A stretch of 64,000 bases of DNA from Segatella paludivivens DSM 17968 = JCM 13650. GTDB lineage: Bacteria > Bacteroidota > Bacteroidia > Bacteroidales > Bacteroidaceae. Below are positions 8,741 through 19,481 of the stretch, one piece after another. The notes under the pieces were generated by a model. It was given only the letters and a program-made list of their open reading frames with translations. It was not told where the DNA came from and ran no database searches. The translations under genes were made by a program, and so were the position numbers. The stretch covers positions 1-64,000 of the forward strand of contig NZ_KB890636.1 in assembly GCF_000373185.1 (NCBI RefSeq), given 5' to 3'. Position 1 is the first letter of the stretch, and every line of letters starts with the position of its first letter.

Positions 8741-11707
8741 TTAGAATTGAAGACCAATGCTAAGTGAATAAGTGCGTGGACGAGGATAGAAAGAATTATC
8801 CATTCCGTTTGGTACCTCTGGGTCTACGCCTGTATATTTCGTGATAGTGAATACATTCTGAACCAAAGCTGATAATGTAAGTCCAGATATATACTTTCCT
8901 ACATTTCCGAAATTATAGCTGAGGCTTAAATTATCCAATTTCAGGAATGATGCGTTCTCTACATAATAGTCTGAAAGATACTGACGAGATTGGAAACCAG
9001 TCTTTACATAACTGTTATTCAGATTATTCAATTGGAATGAGTTATAACTTACGGTTTCCCATGCGCCTGTGCTCATTGCCATTCCGTTATATACATAGTT
9101 GCCTATGTTTGCACGGAAACTTGCACTGAAAGTAAATTTCTTATAACGTAAAGATGAACTTAATCCCATAATATAATCAGGTGCTGGAGACTTGTAACGA
9201 TACAAATCAGCAGAGTTTATCTGTCCGTCGTGATTTAAGTCGGCGTATGCACCCTCAATAGGTTTACCAGTCTTCTGGTCATAAAGCTGATGGTAAACAT
9301 AGAACATGTAAGGTTCATAACCCTCTGATAATACTTGGAACTGATAAGAGTCAATACTTGGACCTACAAGAATGTTGGTTGCAGTGCTTCCCTTTACTAA
9401 AGAGAGGTTCTTAACTTTCATTTTCTGCCATGTAAGGTTGTAGCTCAAGTTCCAATCCCAATCCTTTGTCTTAATAGGATTGGCGTTAAGAGAAAATTCT
9501 ATACCGTGGCTGTCTACGTTACCCACATTTGTAAGAATATTCTTAGCGAAGTTTGTTCCTGCCGCTGAAGGAACAGTTGCCAAAAGGTCTTTTGTCTTTC
9601 TTGTATAGAAGTCGAAACTACCAGAAAGGCGATTGTCGAGGAATCCGAAATCAAGTCCGAAATCCCATGATGATGTTGTTTCCCATTTAAGATTTGAAAC
9701 GTATGCCTCTGGACGATATGTATATATATATTGTCCATTCATTAGTGCTTGTGCGCCGTCAACGCTCTGTGTGTATATTGGCAGATAGTTATAGTTTCCT
9801 ATACCATCCTGCTGACCTGTCACACCATAGCTTGCGCGCAGTTTAAGATTACTGAGCACTTTGTTATCCTTTAACCAATTTTCCTGAGTAAGTGTCCATC
9901 CCAAAGCAATAGATGGGAATGTTCCCCAACGTGTGTCTGGAGAGAAGCGTGATGTGCCATCACGGCGCATAGTTGCTGTAAGAAGATATTTTCCGTCATA
10001 AGTATAGTTTAGACGACCATAGTAAGAAAGCAATACATGGCGATAGTCACTAGCCTTTATCTGTGAGAGAATATCGCCCTTTGCATCCAATGTTGCATAA
10101 GCTGGGGTTGTACTCTTCCAGTATTGGTAATCATAACCTACTGTAGCCTCTACGTTGCTCTTAATGTCTTCAAAGTACTTACTATAGTTTGCATAAAGTG
10201 TGAGAAGACGGTTTGTGTTTTTCTGTGGACCATAACCATAGTCAAGTCCGTAAGTTGAATAATTTGAAGCAGCCTCTAATGGTACATATACTGTTCCCTT
10301 ACCTTCAGAGATATCAGTACCCATTGTCGCGTGCAATTTCATGTCTGGGAAGAAATGGAGCTTATAATCGAGGTCAACACTTCCGATAAAGCGCTTAACC
10401 GTACTTTTTGATGTGTTTTGATCTACAAGACCTAAAGGATTTCTTACGCCACCGTTTACTGGTAGTCCTGATGCATCAAGAGATTCATAATATCCGCCAT
10501 AAGTCTGATTGCTCATGTAGATAGGTTGTGTTGGGTTGAATGTCGCTGCTGCCCATATAGCGTTGCTATTATAGAATTGGTTGTTGTTGTATGTGCCCTT
10601 AGCGTTGACAGTTACTTTCAAATGATCTTGAAAGAAACTAGGACTCAGTACGACATTTCCAGTCCAACGACCAACATTGTCGTTCTTAACTAATCCGTTC
10701 TGGTTCATATATCCAGTTGAAACACGGAATGGCAGAAAACCAATCTTCCCACTTAAACTCAAGTTGTTGTCTGTTCCGAAAGCAGTGTGATAAACTTGAT
10801 CGTTCCAGTCGGTATCAGCATTGCCGAGAAGAGCCTGCTGGGCTGTTGTTCCCTGTGACTTTATGGTGTTTACAAAATCGTTGCGACTCATCATGTCAAT
10901 AAGTTTTGTGCGAGTCTGCATGCTGTTTGTTGTGTTAAAGGCAATTTTTAGCTTACCTTCAGCACCTTTCTTTGTTGTGATGATGATAACGCCGTTTGAC
11001 GCACGTGAACCATATATAGCAGTAGAAGAGGCATCCTTTAATACTGTTATGCTCTCAATGTCGTTAGGATTGATCATACTTAGGAAATTACTTGAATTTC
11101 CAGATATACCACCTTGCTCCAATGGCACTCCGTCAAGAACGATAAGTGGGTCGTTACTTGCATTCAATGATGCACCACCACGAATACGGATAGTGCTTCC
11201 TGCTGTTGCAGAACCGCTGTTTGACATTATCTGTACACCCGAAACCTTACCGTTGATAAGTTGTTCAGGACTGCTTACCATACCCTTATTAAAGTCTTTC
11301 GACTGAACTGTTGATACACTACCAGTAAGGTCGCTTCTGCGTGCAGTACCATAACCGATTACCACAACCTCGTTAAGAGATTTCTGGTCGTTCTGCATCT
11401 TAATGGCAATATTACTGCCAGTGATAGTTACGTGCTGTGAAATATATCCCACATAACTTACAGTAAGAGTCTTTGTACTTTGTGGTACGATAATCTTGAA
11501 GTTTCCGTCAAGATCTGTTACAGCCCCGCCACTTGTGTTGCCCGGAAGCATAATGGTTGCACCGATAAGCGGTTCGCCATCGCTTGCGTCAGTAACGATA
11601 CCTGTAATAGTTCTGTTTTGTGCTGCTGCTGATAAAGACATGCAAAGCAACACCCCCAAAATAAAGAAGATATTCCTTATCCGGGATAGATTTAGAAGGT
11701 TACTCAT
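8741..11707 (-). CDS. SusC/RagA-family TonB-dependent transporter (galactan locus)
   Basis: A 988-residue outer-membrane transporter with a signal peptide (ending SAAAQ) and an N-terminal carboxypeptidase-regulatory-like domain (GIVTDASDGEPLIGATIMLP, about 36-110). The TonB box/plug region follows (LNEVVVIGYGTARRSDLTGS, then GVQIMSNSGS and the conserved DPLIVLDGVPL), then the beta-barrel ending PRPRTYSLSIGLQF with a terminal Phe. It is the first gene of a five-gene operon (SusC, SusD, SusE-like, GH53, GH2) and is divergent from the regulator at 11914. It imports galacto-oligosaccharides by inference from its neighbours. Confidence 0.95.
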   Translation of the reverse strand: MSNLLNLSRIRNIFFILGVLLCMSLSAAAQNRTITGIVTDASDGEPLIGATIMLPGNTSGGAVTDLDGNFKIIVPQSTKTLTVSYVGYISQHVTITGSNIAIKMQNDQKSLNEVVVIGYGTARRSDLTGSVSTVQSKDFNKGMVSSPEQLINGKVSGVQIMSNSGSATAGSTIRIRGGASLNASNDPLIVLDGVPLEQGGISGNSSNFLSMINPNDIESITVLKDASSTAIYGSRASNGVIIITTKKGAEGKLKIAFNTTNSMQTRTKLIDMMSRNDFVNTIKSQGTTAQQALLGNADTDWNDQVYHTAFGTDNNLSLSGKIGFLPFRVSTGYMNQNGLVKNDNVGRWTGNVVLSPSFFQDHLKVTVNAKGTYNNNQFYNSNAIWAAATFNPTQPIYMSNQTYGGYYESLDASGLPVNGGVRNPLGLVDQNTSKSTVKRFIGSVDLDYKLHFFPDMKLHATMGTDISEGKGTVYVPLEAASNYSTYGLDYGYGPQKNTNRLLTLYANYSKYFEDIKSNVEATVGYDYQYWKSTTPAYATLDAKGDILSQIKASDYRHVLLSYYGRLNYTYDGKYLLTATMRRDGTSRFSPDTRWGTFPSIALGWTLTQENWLKDNKVLSNLKLRASYGVTGQQDGIGNYNYLPIYTQSVDGAQALMNGQYIYTYRPEAYVSNLKWETTSSWDFGLDFGFLDNRLSGSFDFYTRKTKDLLATVPSAAGTNFAKNILTNVGNVDSHGIEFSLNANPIKTKDWDWNLSYNLTWQKMKVKNLSLVKGSTATNILVGPSIDSYQFQVLSEGYEPYMFYVYHQLYDQKTGKPIEGAYADLNHDGQINSADLYRYKSPAPDYIMGLSSSLRYKKFTFSASFRANIGNYVYNGMAMSTGAWETVSYNSFQLNNLNNSYVKTGFQSRQYLSDYYVENASFLKLDNLSLSYNFGNVGKYISGLTLSALVQNVFTITKYTGVDPEVPNGMDNSFYPRPRTYSLSIGLQF

Positions 11708-11756
11708 TGTTTTTTAATTAATAGGCTTAAATGATTTTGTTTAAATTCTACGGCGG

Positions 11757-11785
11757 CAAAGTTAGTTCCAATAAAATAGGGCAAA
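11757..11785 (-). promoter_or_regulatory. promoter of the galactan susC operon
   Basis: On the minus strand TAACTTTG (plus-strand 11757-11764) fits the Bacteroidota -7 consensus TAnnTTTG. A TTTG (plus 11782-11785) lies 17 bases upstream as a possible -33 box; the usual spacing is about 19. It is 50 bases ahead of susC. Confidence 0.6.
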
Positions 11786-11795
11786 GACTACAAAA

Positions 11796-11841
11796 TAGAC
11801 AAATAAAACTACATATTAGACAAATATTCTTAATCGGACAA
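11796..11841. promoter_or_regulatory. candidate regulator-binding direct repeats
   Basis: TAGACAAAT occurs at 11796-11804 and again at 11817-11825, exactly 21 bases (two helical turns) apart. A weaker GGACAA follows at 11836-11841. The repeats lie just upstream of the susC promoter, in the divergent control region, where AraC-type output domains of PUL regulators are expected to bind. Binding is inferred. Confidence 0.4.
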
Positions 11842-11871
11842 CAAAAAAGACATCTGTTGGTCTAAAATATG

Positions 11872-11879
11872 TATCTTTG
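11872..11879 (+). promoter_or_regulatory. -7 promoter box of the galactan regulator gene
   Basis: TATCTTTG matches the TAnnTTTG consensus. No convincing -33 TTTG is seen at the right distance. The box overlaps an in-frame ATG at 11869, so that upstream ATG would be outside the transcript; this supports the start at 11914. Confidence 0.55.
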
Positions 11880-11913
11880 CCATATTATACACAGTCAACG
11901 CAACCATAACATT

Positions 11914-14900
11914 ATGAAAATCATATATCAGACATTGTTTATAAGCATTGTGCTGCTAATGTGCAGCATTAAGGGACATGCCGTGCCATATAGATTTGAT
12001 AATATGCATATTGACGGTACTTCTACCGTTTGCAGTTTCACACAGGATGAAAGTGGAATGATGTGGCTTGGAACCGAAAACGGACTGTATAGTTATGACG
12101 GTTATAATTTCTATCCACATTTTCAGAGAAGGGATATCGCTAATTCACGTGTACATTCTTTGTGTATGCGCGACGGAATGATATATTTGGGGACCGAAAA
12201 TGGACTCATGATTTATGATATTCATGCTGGGAGATATGTAGAAAAAGCTAAGAATGGACCGCATGATATACGTGCAATGCTGATGATGCACGACAGAATG
12301 TTGCTGGGAACATCACGTGGATTGTTTATAAAGAAAGGAAATAGCATAAGATATGCTGCGGAATATGGAATCAGCCAGACTGTCTACTCGCTCCTCAATA
12401 CTCATTGGGGACAACTTGTTGGTACAATCAACGGACTATACGTCATCAATGGCAACCACGCACGTAGAATAATGATAGGTACGGGAAGACAACCACTTGT
12501 AAATGCGATAATTTCAGATAAGCATAATAATATATGGGTGGGAACAGAAGGTGCGCTATACAGTTGGAATGGACGCTCTTTTATCCCGGTTCTCCCTCTG
12601 ATGGGAAATTCTGTTAAGACTCTTGTCACTGATGCTAAGGATAATTTGCTTGCTGGAACAGACAATGGCTTATATATTATCTCTTCAAATGGTAATGTAA
12701 CGCGTGTAATACATGATGCGCGCTCACAGGAATCACTTGCCAATAACATCGTGTGGTCACTTTATCGTGATCGTTTTAATAATATATGGATAGGCACAGA
12801 TAATGGAATGTCTATGTTCTCAGGCTTGTCTTTCTATAGTTATACTTCTCTTGCTGATATTACGCAAAGTGGAGACGGTAACTGCCTGCACTATATTTAT
12901 CGTGACAGTAGGGGCACCATGTGGATGGGTGGCACAGATGGATTGTTGAGATACGACAATTATAATGGTATATATGATCATGTTTCGTGGTTCAGGCAGA
13001 ATTCTCCGCTTACACCGCTATCTCATAATCGTGTGCGTCGTGTCTATGAGGATGTTGATGGTGATATCTGGGTAGCAACAGATCATGGAATTAATTGGTA
13101 TGACCGAAAAAGTGGACAATTTCACAACTTCATTATATTAGACAAGACCGGACGTTATTCCACAGCATGGGCGTATGATATAGTGCTTGATAGTCGCAAG
13201 CGTTTATGGATTGCCGCATATATGGGAGGTGTGTTTGTGATTGATAAGCGCAGACTTCTTTATTCTCATGGTACTGTTATTGCCGATCATCATATTTCTG
13301 ACGGAAAGGGTAAACTATTAAATATACATATTGGTCAACTTAATATTGATGCAAAGGGAAATATCTGGGCTCTTGTTTATGGTAGTGGCATGGCATGCAT
13401 AAACCCTGTTAATTTCAAGGTGCGAACAGTAATGCCGCAGCGCAGTATCAGTTACATGATGGCAGATAGCCGTGGACGTATCTGGGCTGGATATGACGGT
13501 GGTGTAACAATGATAAATCCATATACAGGAAAGACAACAGACCATAAATTTACAGATGGTTTCACTTCCGACCGTGTAGTATCTATGGTTGATGCAGGAG
13601 GACAGATTTGGGCTCTTGGAGAGCAGACTTGTCGCATCATCAATATGAATGGAAGCGACCGACATTTCCGAATACCTGGAATTACGGCTCTCACTGCTAG
13701 TTACTCTCCACGCGACCGTATGGTCTACATTGGTGGCAATGACGGCTTCGTTAGCGTAGCACCTTCTGTGTTCTCTGGAAAGGTGAAGACTCATAAACTA
13801 ATGCTTACTTCATTGCTCGTTAACGGACGTGAATATGTAAACGACGAATGTGATATACGCTTTGCTGACGAAGTAAAATTGAAATGCAATGAGAATAATA
13901 TTTCATTTCACCTTTCAGACATGCCTTATAATAATAGTCCACAAGCTATTTATGTCTACAAACTTGAAGGCAGTGATAACGATTGGAGAAATCTTGATAG
14001 CAGAAATGGTGAAATACAATATAATGCACTGGAATATGGTAACTACAGACTGCTGGTGAAGAATATTGACAATGCTGCTGATGATGCCTTTGTGTATAGT
14101 CTTGATGTTATAATCTCTCCACCTTGGTATCTTTCCATTTGGGCTAAGATATTCTATGTAATTCTTATTATCGCACTTTTGCGCTGGATAATGAACTTCT
14201 ATGCTGTTAAGAAGAATCTGAAACTTGAACGCATTGCACGTCAACGCATCATGGAGCAAGCTCAGGCTCGTACTCGTTTCTTTGCTCACTTGAGTAGTGA
14301 ACTTAAAATTCCTTTGGCAAGGATTCTTTCGCCTGTATATAATCTACTTGCTTCTGATAATACAAAGAATTCTGAACTGGAGGATATACGTAACGGTGCA
14401 TCTATTCTTAACAGACTTATCTACAAGTCTCTTGATGTAGATAGTGATGATCGTGAAACGATAAAACCACAGATTGTCACTATTGATGCCGTGAGCTATC
14501 TTAAATATGTGGCAGCTGATATCCGTAGAAGATGTCATGGCGGTATGCGTGTAGACAGTGATGTGACGATGCTTTATATTGATGTAGATGTTGTACGCTG
14601 GGATATCGTGTTCAATTCGCTTCTTGAGTTTGTTCAGCGGCATTCTGATAATGATTCCGAGAGCGTTGTAACATTGCGCAGCGACGTAGAGAAACAGTTG
14701 CTTTCCATTTCTGTTTCAAACCGCACTATGCACATCAACGAGGCAGAACGACAGTTTATATTCGAGAAATACAATCCTGGGAGTAACGATGCCGAAAACG
14801 TGTCTTCGGGGCTCTTCATGGTAAAGAAATATATTGAGTCTGGTAAAGGTTCTGTTTCTTTTGACCGTAATTCAGTAGGAACTTGGGTCTTCAGAACACA

Positions 14901-15279
14901 TTTTCCACTTGATAGAAAGGCAGCTCATTCCATAAACAGTGGTGAACAGGAACCAGCTGATAAATTGTTTGCTAAGGCTGTAGCTGTTATTGAGGCGCAT
15001 ATCAGCGATTCAGAGTTCAACGTTACTAGTCTGCAAAATGAATTAGGAGTTGGAAACAAATTGCTTTATCGTCGCATCAAACAAATAACCGGTATGACTC
15101 CAGTTGAATACATTCGTGACATAAGAATGAAGAAAGCTGCACTGTTGCTTCGTGAAGGTAAATATTCTGTGTCAGAGGTTATGTTCATGGTAGGTTTCTC
15201 CAATACGGGATATTTCTCAAAGTGTTTCCAAAAAGCATTTGGAATGACACCTACTGAATTTGGAAAGGGAATGAAGTAA
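11914..15279 (+). CDS. HTCS-like sensor/AraC regulator with degenerate kinase and no receiver domain
   Basis: A 1121-residue regulator. The order is signal peptide/anchor (1-20), about 14 two-component propeller repeats (about 25-640, such as GLYSYDGYNF and NNIWVGTEGALYSW), a Y_Y_Y domain (about 650-735), a transmembrane helix (about 745-765), a histidine-kinase-like region (about 780-985), and an AraC helix-turn-helix domain (about 1015-1121). The kinase core is unusual. Where the canonical motif has SHE, this protein has HLSSELKIPL, with Ser795 in place of the phospho-acceptor His. The N-box reads NSLLEF and the DxGxG box is lost. The receiver domain normally between kinase and AraC domain is replaced by a linker of about 20 residues. 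It is divergent from the galactan operon and is its probable regulator, apparently working without phospho-relay. The start at 11914 is preferred because the upstream ATG overlaps the -7 box. Confidence 0.9.
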   Translation: MKIIYQTLFISIVLLMCSIKGHAVPYRFDNMHIDGTSTVCSFTQDESGMMWLGTENGLYSYDGYNFYPHFQRRDIANSRVHSLCMRDGMIYLGTENGLMIYDIHAGRYVEKAKNGPHDIRAMLMMHDRMLLGTSRGLFIKKGNSIRYAAEYGISQTVYSLLNTHWGQLVGTINGLYVINGNHARRIMIGTGRQPLVNAIISDKHNNIWVGTEGALYSWNGRSFIPVLPLMGNSVKTLVTDAKDNLLAGTDNGLYIISSNGNVTRVIHDARSQESLANNIVWSLYRDRFNNIWIGTDNGMSMFSGLSFYSYTSLADITQSGDGNCLHYIYRDSRGTMWMGGTDGLLRYDNYNGIYDHVSWFRQNSPLTPLSHNRVRRVYEDVDGDIWVATDHGINWYDRKSGQFHNFIILDKTGRYSTAWAYDIVLDSRKRLWIAAYMGGVFVIDKRRLLYSHGTVIADHHISDGKGKLLNIHIGQLNIDAKGNIWALVYGSGMACINPVNFKVRTVMPQRSISYMMADSRGRIWAGYDGGVTMINPYTGKTTDHKFTDGFTSDRVVSMVDAGGQIWALGEQTCRIINMNGSDRHFRIPGITALTASYSPRDRMVYIGGNDGFVSVAPSVFSGKVKTHKLMLTSLLVNGREYVNDECDIRFADEVKLKCNENNISFHLSDMPYNNSPQAIYVYKLEGSDNDWRNLDSRNGEIQYNALEYGNYRLLVKNIDNAADDAFVYSLDVIISPPWYLSIWAKIFYVILIIALLRWIMNFYAVKKNLKLERIARQRIMEQAQARTRFFAHLSSELKIPLARILSPVYNLLASDNTKNSELEDIRNGASILNRLIYKSLDVDSDDRETIKPQIVTIDAVSYLKYVAADIRRRCHGGMRVDSDVTMLYIDVDVVRWDIVFNSLLEFVQRHSDNDSESVVTLRSDVEKQLLSISVSNRTMHINEAERQFIFEKYNPGSNDAENVSSGLFMVKKYIESGKGSVSFDRNSVGTWVFRTHFPLDRKAAHSINSGEQEPADKLFAKAVAVIEAHISDSEFNVTSLQNELGVGNKLLYRRIKQITGMTPVEYIRDIRMKKAALLLREGKYSVSEVMFMVGFSNTGYFSKCFQKAFGMTPTEFGKGMK

Positions 15280-15289
15280 TGATAAGAAA
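15163..15289 (+). repeat. left copy of the direct repeat flanking the dextran locus
   Basis: The last 39 codons of the regulator gene plus 10 following bases recur at 27387-27486. The final 65 bases (15225-15289) match 27422-27486 with only two differences (15255 T to C, 15273 G to A). The part before that is about 83 percent identical, and the right-hand copy lacks 27 bases. This left copy is the intact, coding one. Confidence 0.85.
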
Positions 15290-15402
15290 AAACTAGTTTT
15301 ATTCTAATCAAAAATTATGAGAATTCTAAATCTTTCTTACTAGATATAAATATCTAAATGAAAGATAATAATCATTTCGTATGATGTTAAAAATAATATA
15401 GC

Positions 15403-15438
15403 ATAATCCGTTTGTTATTTTAATAACAAACGGATTAT
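15403..15438. terminator. bidirectional hairpin between convergent genes
   Basis: A perfect 17-base inverted repeat (ATAATCCGTTTGTTATT at 15403-15419 and its complement at 15422-15438) with a two-base centre. It lies between the convergent regulator gene and the GH97 gene and probably ends both transcripts. No long T-run follows on either strand. Confidence 0.7.
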
Positions 15439-15517
15439 ATTTACTGATAAAAACTATCAAAACTAGTTGAAGCTAATAAAGATGTTATTATAGCAATTTT
15501 TGTGAATTCAAGCTAAA

Positions 15518-17683
<2,166 letters not shown>

Positions 17684-19450
17684 TTATTTCTCGATGACAA
17701 CCATTGTCCAGTATTTCAAGGAAGGAATAGTAAACGTAACATAATCTCCTTGCTGCTTAAATTTAAGTTCTTGAGGAGCTCCACCATAATTATCAGGAGA
17801 AGCAACCCATATCTTCTTGACCGAAGAAGCATGCACCCCCAAAGGTAAGGATGTTATTGTCTCTGGTTCTGGCATGGAACCGTCCAGGTCGCGCCAACTT
17901 AAACTATTGGCTTTGACAAAGTTGAGAAGATGAATAACTTCTTTACCTTTAACCTCTTTGGCATACGCCGTTACTGTATTTAGCTTTGGAGGCCAGTTAT
18001 TAATAATTACATTACTGTTTCCACTATAAATCTCGTCATAATTTTGAAGACCTTTATCTCTAAGGAAATTTTCATAAGCTGTAAAGAAATCATAATAATG
18101 AATGATTGCCGTTTTTAAAACGTCACTCATCTTTAACTTGCTGTTTGGAAAATATTCATTCCACAACATGTGATCGCCTAATTCAAGATGGTCAGCTCCA
18201 ATGGCAAACATAACAGCATCAGTCAACAGCACACCAGGAGTGTTAAATTCAGATTGACTGCTGTTATAATTCATATAAGCGGCATAAACTTGAGCTAGGC
18301 TGTCATTATATGACTGATTGCCTTTCATAATGGAAAGTAAATCACTGAATGTTGACTCTCCACTCCATAATTCAGAGTACAAGAAATCAACATCACCAGT
18401 TCCTGCTATCTGTTGAGAACCAAAATTGGCAACCGCATTCATCACTAGACTCTTATTTAACTGGCGAGTCTTCATTTTTTTTATAAAAGAAGCGAAACCA
18501 TCAGTAAGATTTAATTTACTCCCATAATAATCATAGACATTGCCCCTGTCTCCTACCTGGTCAATATGATAACCGTCAAAATCCAGACTGGCATAAACAT
18601 CATCATTACGGTCGGCTATATAATTCTGCCAGTTCTCATTAGCAGCATCCATCAAATAGATGTCACTCTTCCATCCCGTCGGCATTGATAGTTTATCCAT
18701 CGTAGCATGTCCTGCATCATCATACAGATGCCACTTCTCACTGACACCATCCTGCTTTGCATCATCCAAGGCCCCATAGCATAGATTATAAAACATTGCC
18801 TTCATACCATAAGCATGCTGAGTAGATATATAATCTTTGATAACACTAGTATAAATAGTACGGTTTGCAATATCTGTATAACTGTCCATCAAGTTTCCTT
18901 TTGCTCCTCCTAAAGGCCATTGATGTTTGTAATGCCAATCATAAAACTGGATACCATTGATATGGCAGCGATTGAGAAAAGACATGTCATCCTGAATTAC
19001 AGAATGGGTCTTACTGCCATCGTATGTAGCCACAAAACCATAACGGGGGTATTTAGCCCAATCGGTAGATACATCGATAGCAATAGTACCATAGACGGTT
19101 TCTGTATGATCGTCATTTTGGGTATAAACATCAGCTAGATAACCAGTATAGTTAGCGGATGGGGCTGTCCAAGTCCATGCATTACTTGCCAAGTCATCAC
19201 TGGTAACAACATCGTTCCCATGACGATAACGGATCTTAGCTCCTACTGGAATCTTACCAGAAGCTGTAATAGTAACTGTCTCTCCAGGTTTGTAAAGTGC
19301 TTTGTCCGTATTCAAATTTAAATTTAATTCAGAACTGATATTGACTGCTGGTTGCAACGTCTCTATATGAGAACTGTCAAACGCGACATTGTCACTACTA
19401 CAAGATTGACATATCAGCGGAATAATCATTAATATAGGATACATTTTCAT
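17684..19450 (-). CDS. GH66 dextranase-like lipoprotein
   Basis: A 588-residue GH66 (dextranase / cycloisomaltooligosaccharide glucanotransferase) protein. I start it at 19450 (MKMYPILMIIPLICQSC, lipobox Cys about 17) because upstream in-frame codons run into the preceding gene and lack a signal. An N-terminal Ig domain (about 40-140) precedes the barrel. YGFVATYDG, GIQFYDWHYKHQWPLGG, the nucleophile Asp297 in FDGYHIDQVGDRG, and the acid/base Glu360 in YSELW are GH66 hallmarks. A C-terminal beta domain closes it. No CITase-type CBM35 insertion is evident, so endo-dextranase is the more likely activity. It gives the best clue that this locus targets alpha-1,6-glucan. Confidence 0.88.
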   Translation of the reverse strand: MKMYPILMIIPLICQSCSSDNVAFDSSHIETLQPAVNISSELNLNLNTDKALYKPGETVTITASGKIPVGAKIRYRHGNDVVTSDDLASNAWTWTAPSANYTGYLADVYTQNDDHTETVYGTIAIDVSTDWAKYPRYGFVATYDGSKTHSVIQDDMSFLNRCHINGIQFYDWHYKHQWPLGGAKGNLMDSYTDIANRTIYTSVIKDYISTQHAYGMKAMFYNLCYGALDDAKQDGVSEKWHLYDDAGHATMDKLSMPTGWKSDIYLMDAANENWQNYIADRNDDVYASLDFDGYHIDQVGDRGNVYDYYGSKLNLTDGFASFIKKMKTRQLNKSLVMNAVANFGSQQIAGTGDVDFLYSELWSGESTFSDLLSIMKGNQSYNDSLAQVYAAYMNYNSSQSEFNTPGVLLTDAVMFAIGADHLELGDHMLWNEYFPNSKLKMSDVLKTAIIHYYDFFTAYENFLRDKGLQNYDEIYSGNSNVIINNWPPKLNTVTAYAKEVKGKEVIHLLNFVKANSLSWRDLDGSMPEPETITSLPLGVHASSVKKIWVASPDNYGGAPQELKFKQQGDYVTFTIPSLKYWTMVVIEK

Positions 19451-19481
19451 ATTTATTATTATTTTTATTTTATATTGTAAA

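Noticed and set aside
11869..11913. Upstream ATG start for the galactan regulator
   Set aside because: This ATG overlaps the -7 box TATCTTTG and so lies before the transcript start; the ATG at 11914 begins a proper signal peptide.
13318..13794. 158-codon open frame opposite the galactan regulator
   Set aside because: Antisense to conserved propeller repeats, which favour such open frames.
15403..15438. Attachment-site core for integration of the dextran locus
   Set aside because: The perfect inverted repeat is not repeated near 27.4 kb and is best read as a terminator between convergent genes.
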